A stretch of DNA of 17,818 bases from Erysipelotrichaceae bacterium UBA2227. GTDB lineage: Bacteria > Bacillota_I > Bacilli_A > Erysipelotrichales > Erysipelotrichaceae. Both the position numbers and the translations under genes were made by a program. The stretch is taken from contig DDYT01000013.1 in the NCBI GenBank assembly GCA_002348095.1, positions 1 through 17,818 on the forward strand. Reading direction: 5' to 3'. Below the pieces are notes generated by a model. It did no database searches. It had not been told where the DNA came from and saw only the letters and a program-made list of their open reading frames with translations. Shown here one piece after another: positions 15,626 to 17,818 of the stretch. Positions within the stretch are counted from its first letter, which is position 1, and each line of letters starts with the position of its first letter.

Positions 15626-16963
15626 ATGTCAATAAATTCCATTCTGTCATTAACTCATGAGCTGCTTGATACGATTAGCGAAGCAACCCCGTTTTGTGTC
15701 GTCGTTTTCAATCAAAGAGGGGTTCTTTTTTCAAAAAATGATTGTAAAGAGTGTTTGGAAATGATCGATTCGATCATTCAGAATGATTTTGAAGCATTCA
15801 GCCGACGAATTACAACGCAATTTTCGGTAAATGAGTATACGCTGGCGAAAGAATCTGAGGTCAAGTGGTATCAGATTCATCATAGGGCAGTTGCTTTTAT
15901 GGGAAGCAAATGTATCCTGGCTTTTTTATCAGATATCACTGATAAGAAAAATTCCGAAGCTGAGCTTAACCATATGCTCAAAATGCGGTCACTGATGCTC
16001 GATGTTTCTCGTGAGGTTGCCAATAATGATGAGATTGATGTTTTTTACAGTTTGATTCTGAAAAATGCATTGGCATCTATTGAGAAATCAAATCTCGGTT
16101 CGATATTTGTTCGTAACGGCAATCATTTTCAATGTGTATCCTATATCGGATTTCATGAAAGCATCATGGATTTTCAGCTTCCGGTCTCTCATTCCTTTCT
16201 GTATCGGGCAAGTGACGGAGCCATGGATCAGATCGCATATCTTTGCGACATCCAGCCTTCTGATTTAAATTATCCCATTAAGCTGGCTACCGGTGATCAT
16301 GTGTATATTAAATCGAGCTTGACTGCACCGATAAGAATTCACGGTGAGGTTTACGGAATGGTGAACATCGACTCTCTTGAGGCCAATGCGTTTGATGATG
16401 GTGATCTGAAATCCATGCAGTTTTTAAGGGATAATATTGAAATAGCCATCAAGAACCATATGCTTTTTCAGGAAAAGAGCAATATGGCCAAATTTGACCG
16501 TCTGACCGGACTTTACAATCGTCATTTCTTTGATGAGCAGTATGAGTTCATCAAAGAGAAAGCGCATCGTTATAATGAAACATTCAATTTAGTCATGTTT
16601 GATGTCGATGAACTTAAGAAAATCAACGATCTTTACGGACATTTCGTCGGAGACCAGGTCATCCGGAAAATCGCCTTGGAAATGCAGACGAGCAGTCGTA
16701 AGTCGGATGTGATCGCACGTTTTGGCGGAGATGAAATCATTGCAATTCTGTTTGCGTCCAATTCACAGGAGCTGGAGAAAAAGTTTACCCGGCTTCAGAA
16801 CAAACTTATGGATAATCCCATTGAATTTTTCGATGAGCGTGTCCATTGCTCGTTCAGTTTTGGAATTGCTTCTTTTCCAAACGAAGGACAGGAGTTCAGT
16901 GAACTGCTGAAACTGGCGGATGCACGTATGTATTTGAACAAAGCTAAGCGCCACATTGAATAA
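15626..16963 (+). CDS. PAS-GAF-GGDEF protein, predicted diguanylate cyclase
   Basis: A 445-residue soluble protein predicted to make cyclic-di-GMP from two GTP. The ATG at 15626 follows GGGAGG with a 6-bp gap; the earlier ATG at 15578 has no ribosome site. Domains: a degenerate PAS (about 10-110), a GAF domain (about 120-280) and a GGDEF domain (about 285-445). The last has DRLTGLYNR at 291-299, the metal-binding FDVD (326-328 region), and signature GGDEI at 367-371 with Ile in place of the usual Phe. An RxxD inhibitory site (Arg358, Asp361) sits exactly five residues before GGDEI, as in product-inhibited cyclases. The catalytic GGDE is intact, so activity is likely. There is no membrane segment, so the GAF and PAS domains should sense an intracellular cue. 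It is divergent from the kinase/HD-GYP operon, which encodes the opposing enzyme. Confidence 0.92.
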   Translation: MSINSILSLTHELLDTISEATPFCVVVFNQRGVLFSKNDCKECLEMIDSIIQNDFEAFSRRITTQFSVNEYTLAKESEVKWYQIHHRAVAFMGSKCILAFLSDITDKKNSEAELNHMLKMRSLMLDVSREVANNDEIDVFYSLILKNALASIEKSNLGSIFVRNGNHFQCVSYIGFHESIMDFQLPVSHSFLYRASDGAMDQIAYLCDIQPSDLNYPIKLATGDHVYIKSSLTAPIRIHGEVYGMVNIDSLEANAFDDGDLKSMQFLRDNIEIAIKNHMLFQEKSNMAKFDRLTGLYNRHFFDEQYEFIKEKAHRYNETFNLVMFDVDELKKINDLYGHFVGDQVIRKIALEMQTSSRKSDVIARFGGDEIIAILFASNSQELEKKFTRLQNKLMDNPIEFFDERVHCSFSFGIASFPNEGQEFSELLKLADARMYLNKAKRHIE

Positions 16964-16996
16964 TAAATCTACATCTTCAAGCAAAGCTTACTTATA

Positions 16997-17026
16997 TTGA
17001 CAATAATTAGCAATAAAGAGTAAACT
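16997..17026 (+). promoter_or_regulatory. predicted promoter of a small transcript
   Basis: A perfect TTGACA -35 box (16997-17002) is followed by an 18-bp spacer and TAAACT (17021-17026), a four-of-six -10 box. It lies just upstream of the ribosome site and ATG of the 17-codon frame at 17051. Confidence 0.5.
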
Positions 17027-17050
17027 TAAGTTAATCAATTGAGGAATTCT

Positions 17051-17104
17051 ATGTCAAATAGTAATGTTTTTTATAAAGTTAATCGATTTTTTAGGCAATT
17101 TTAA
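17051..17104 (+). CDS. putative 17-residue leader or small peptide
   Basis: A short open frame, MSNSNVFYKVNRFFRQF, with a GAGG ribosome site (17041-17044) 6 bp before its ATG, a promoter upstream and a terminator hairpin that overlaps the stop. The product would have four Phe, one Tyr and three basic residues, giving a cationic amphipathic C-terminal half. It could be a small bioactive peptide, a leader peptide affecting read-through into the secreted-protein gene at 17140, or chance. A 13-base near-repeat (AAGTTAATC-A/G-ATT) occurs at 17028-17040 and 17076-17088. No homologue is known to me. The support is the complete set of expression signals rather than the peptide sequence. Confidence 0.4.
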   Translation: MSNSNVFYKVNRFFRQF

Positions 17105-17119
17105 CCGTGCCTTTTTTTT
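17093..17119 (+). terminator. intrinsic terminator upstream of the last gene
   Basis: A 5-bp stem AGGCA/TGCCT with a 10-base loop is followed by an eight-T run. It ends 21 bp before the ATG at 17140. It could end transcripts from both the 17-codon frame and the diguanylate cyclase gene, which has no other visible terminator. The stem is short, so partial read-through into the next gene is plausible. Confidence 0.6.
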
Positions 17120-17139
17120 ATAATCGGAAAGGAGTGCTT

Positions 17140-17818
17140 ATGTTCAGAAAAATATCAAGAATAATTCTGGTTACAGCAGTTATATTCACCACTCTGATAT
17201 CATTCTCCACCGGAGATATTTTCGCGCAGGGACCGGCGGTAACAGGGGTTGAGGATGGGCAATATTATAATGAACCGGTAACAATCACTTTTGATGATGC
17301 CGAGAGTACTGTTACAGCCACACTGAATGAAACACCGATTTTTTCCGGCCACACGGTTACGGAGGATGGTTCTTATGAACTCATCGTTACCGACGGTATT
17401 GAGTCAACAGTCATTAACTTTTGGATCGATACGATTGCTCCTCAAGTCACCGGCGTAACCGACGGATCTTATTACAACACCGATCGGGTGATTTCATTCA
17501 ATGAAGGAAGCGCCACACTTAACGCATTGCCGTTTACCTCCGGAACCACGATAACGGCAGAAGGGTTCTACACGTTGATCGTCACCGATCTGGCAAACAA
17601 CACGACGACAGTCACCTTTACGATAGACAAAACAGCTCCTCAAGTCACCGGCGTAACCGACGGATCTTATTACAATACCGATCGGACCATCACCTTTAAC
17701 GAGGGCAGTGCGACCTTAAACGGATCCCCGTTTACCTCGGGGACTACGATAACGGCAGAAGGGTTCTACACGTTGATCGTCACCGATCTGGCAAACAACA
17801 CGACGACTGTCACTTTTA
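17140..17818 (+). CDS. secreted Ig-like repeat protein, N-terminal part (runs off the window)
   Basis: The first 226 codons of a gene cut by the window edge. The ATG at 17140 follows AAAGGAG. A Sec signal peptide is clear: MFRKISR, a hydrophobic stretch, and a likely cleavage near DIFA (26-29). Then come tandem Ig-like beta repeats of about 66 residues, each with GVTDGSYYN near the start, a FNEGSATLN strand and a YTLIVTDLANN strand before TVTFTID. This pattern is common in bacterial surface or secreted proteins, where such domains act as spacers or bind glycans or proteins. Only three repeats are seen, the third incomplete. Any enzymatic domain or cell-wall anchor would lie beyond the window. 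No -10/-35 pair is obvious between the terminator and the ATG. Confidence 0.82.
   Translation, partial: MFRKISRIILVTAVIFTTLISFSTGDIFAQGPAVTGVEDGQYYNEPVTITFDDAESTVTATLNETPIFSGHTVTEDGSYELIVTDGIESTVINFWIDTIAPQVTGVTDGSYYNTDRVISFNEGSATLNALPFTSGTTITAEGFYTLIVTDLANNTTTVTFTIDKTAPQVTGVTDGSYYNTDRTITFNEGSATLNGSPFTSGTTITAEGFYTLIVTDLANNTTTVTF
17230..17818 (+). repeat. tandem Ig-like repeats, 198-bp period
   Basis: Repeat 1 is 17230-17436 and diverged. Repeat 2 is 17437-17634. Repeat 3 is 17635 onward and cut by the window end. Repeats 2 and 3 share long identical DNA blocks, including the first 40 or so bases of each and about 60 bases from 17548 and 17746. This indicates a recent duplication or gene conversion. 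Confidence 0.9.

Noticed and set aside
16964..17139. Cyclic-di-GMP riboswitch upstream of the Ig-like gene
   Set aside because: I looked for the GEMM-type conserved cores expected near cyclic-di-GMP genes and saw none here or in the leader at 5011-5097.

Overview
The window looks like a chromosomal segment from a Gram-positive, Bacillota-type bacterium of moderate GC content. Supporting signs are strong GGAGG-type ribosome binding sites, sigma-A-like promoters, hairpin-plus-T-run terminators, Sec signal peptides on very large repeat proteins, a LytS-type membrane sensor and a tributyrin-esterase-like pair. The style (FN3, Big2 and Ig-like secreted proteins beside cyclic-di-GMP genes and a multi-cysteine ferredoxin) fits an anaerobe of the Clostridia or Erysipelotrichia kind. 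No marker gene here fixes the genus. TGA is used as a stop codon, so a standard code applies.

Left edge (1-1982): the window opens in the 3' end of an IS21-family element. The istB tail is followed by a terminal region with repeats at an exact 22-bp period, ending near base 233. The element has landed at the 3' end of a minus-strand esterase gene and supplies its last codons and stop. That esterase is the second gene of a tandem pair of paralogous alpha/beta-hydrolase esterases read leftwards from a promoter near 1825-1853.

Middle left (1928-5010): a divergent promoter drives three tightly packed genes of unknown function. They appear to be distant paralogues of each other and end in a clear terminator. 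Next comes a single gene for a cytoplasmic iron-sulfur protein with two classic 4Fe-4S sites and two further cysteine clusters, also closed by a terminator.

Centre (5040-11885): a 2251-residue secreted protease. It has a signal peptide, an inhibitor-like propeptide, a sedolisin-like variant of the subtilase fold, three Big2-like domains and thirteen FN3 domains. The last ten FN3 domains form a four-domain higher-order repeat of about 1.09 kb. There is no LPXTG motif or membrane anchor. It converges on the next operon and shares a hairpin with it.

Right (11872-17818): a minus-strand two-gene operon encodes a LytS-type membrane PAS histidine kinase and its HD-GYP response regulator, a predicted cyclic-di-GMP phosphodiesterase. 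A PAS-GAF-GGDEF predicted diguanylate cyclase is divergent from it. The right end has a predicted 17-codon mini-gene with its own promoter, RBS and terminator. It is followed by the start of a secreted protein built of nearly identical 66-residue Ig-like repeats, cut by the window end. The arrangement puts opposing cyclic-di-GMP enzymes between two secreted repeat proteins, which suggests, but does not prove, that second-messenger signalling controls surface or secreted functions here.
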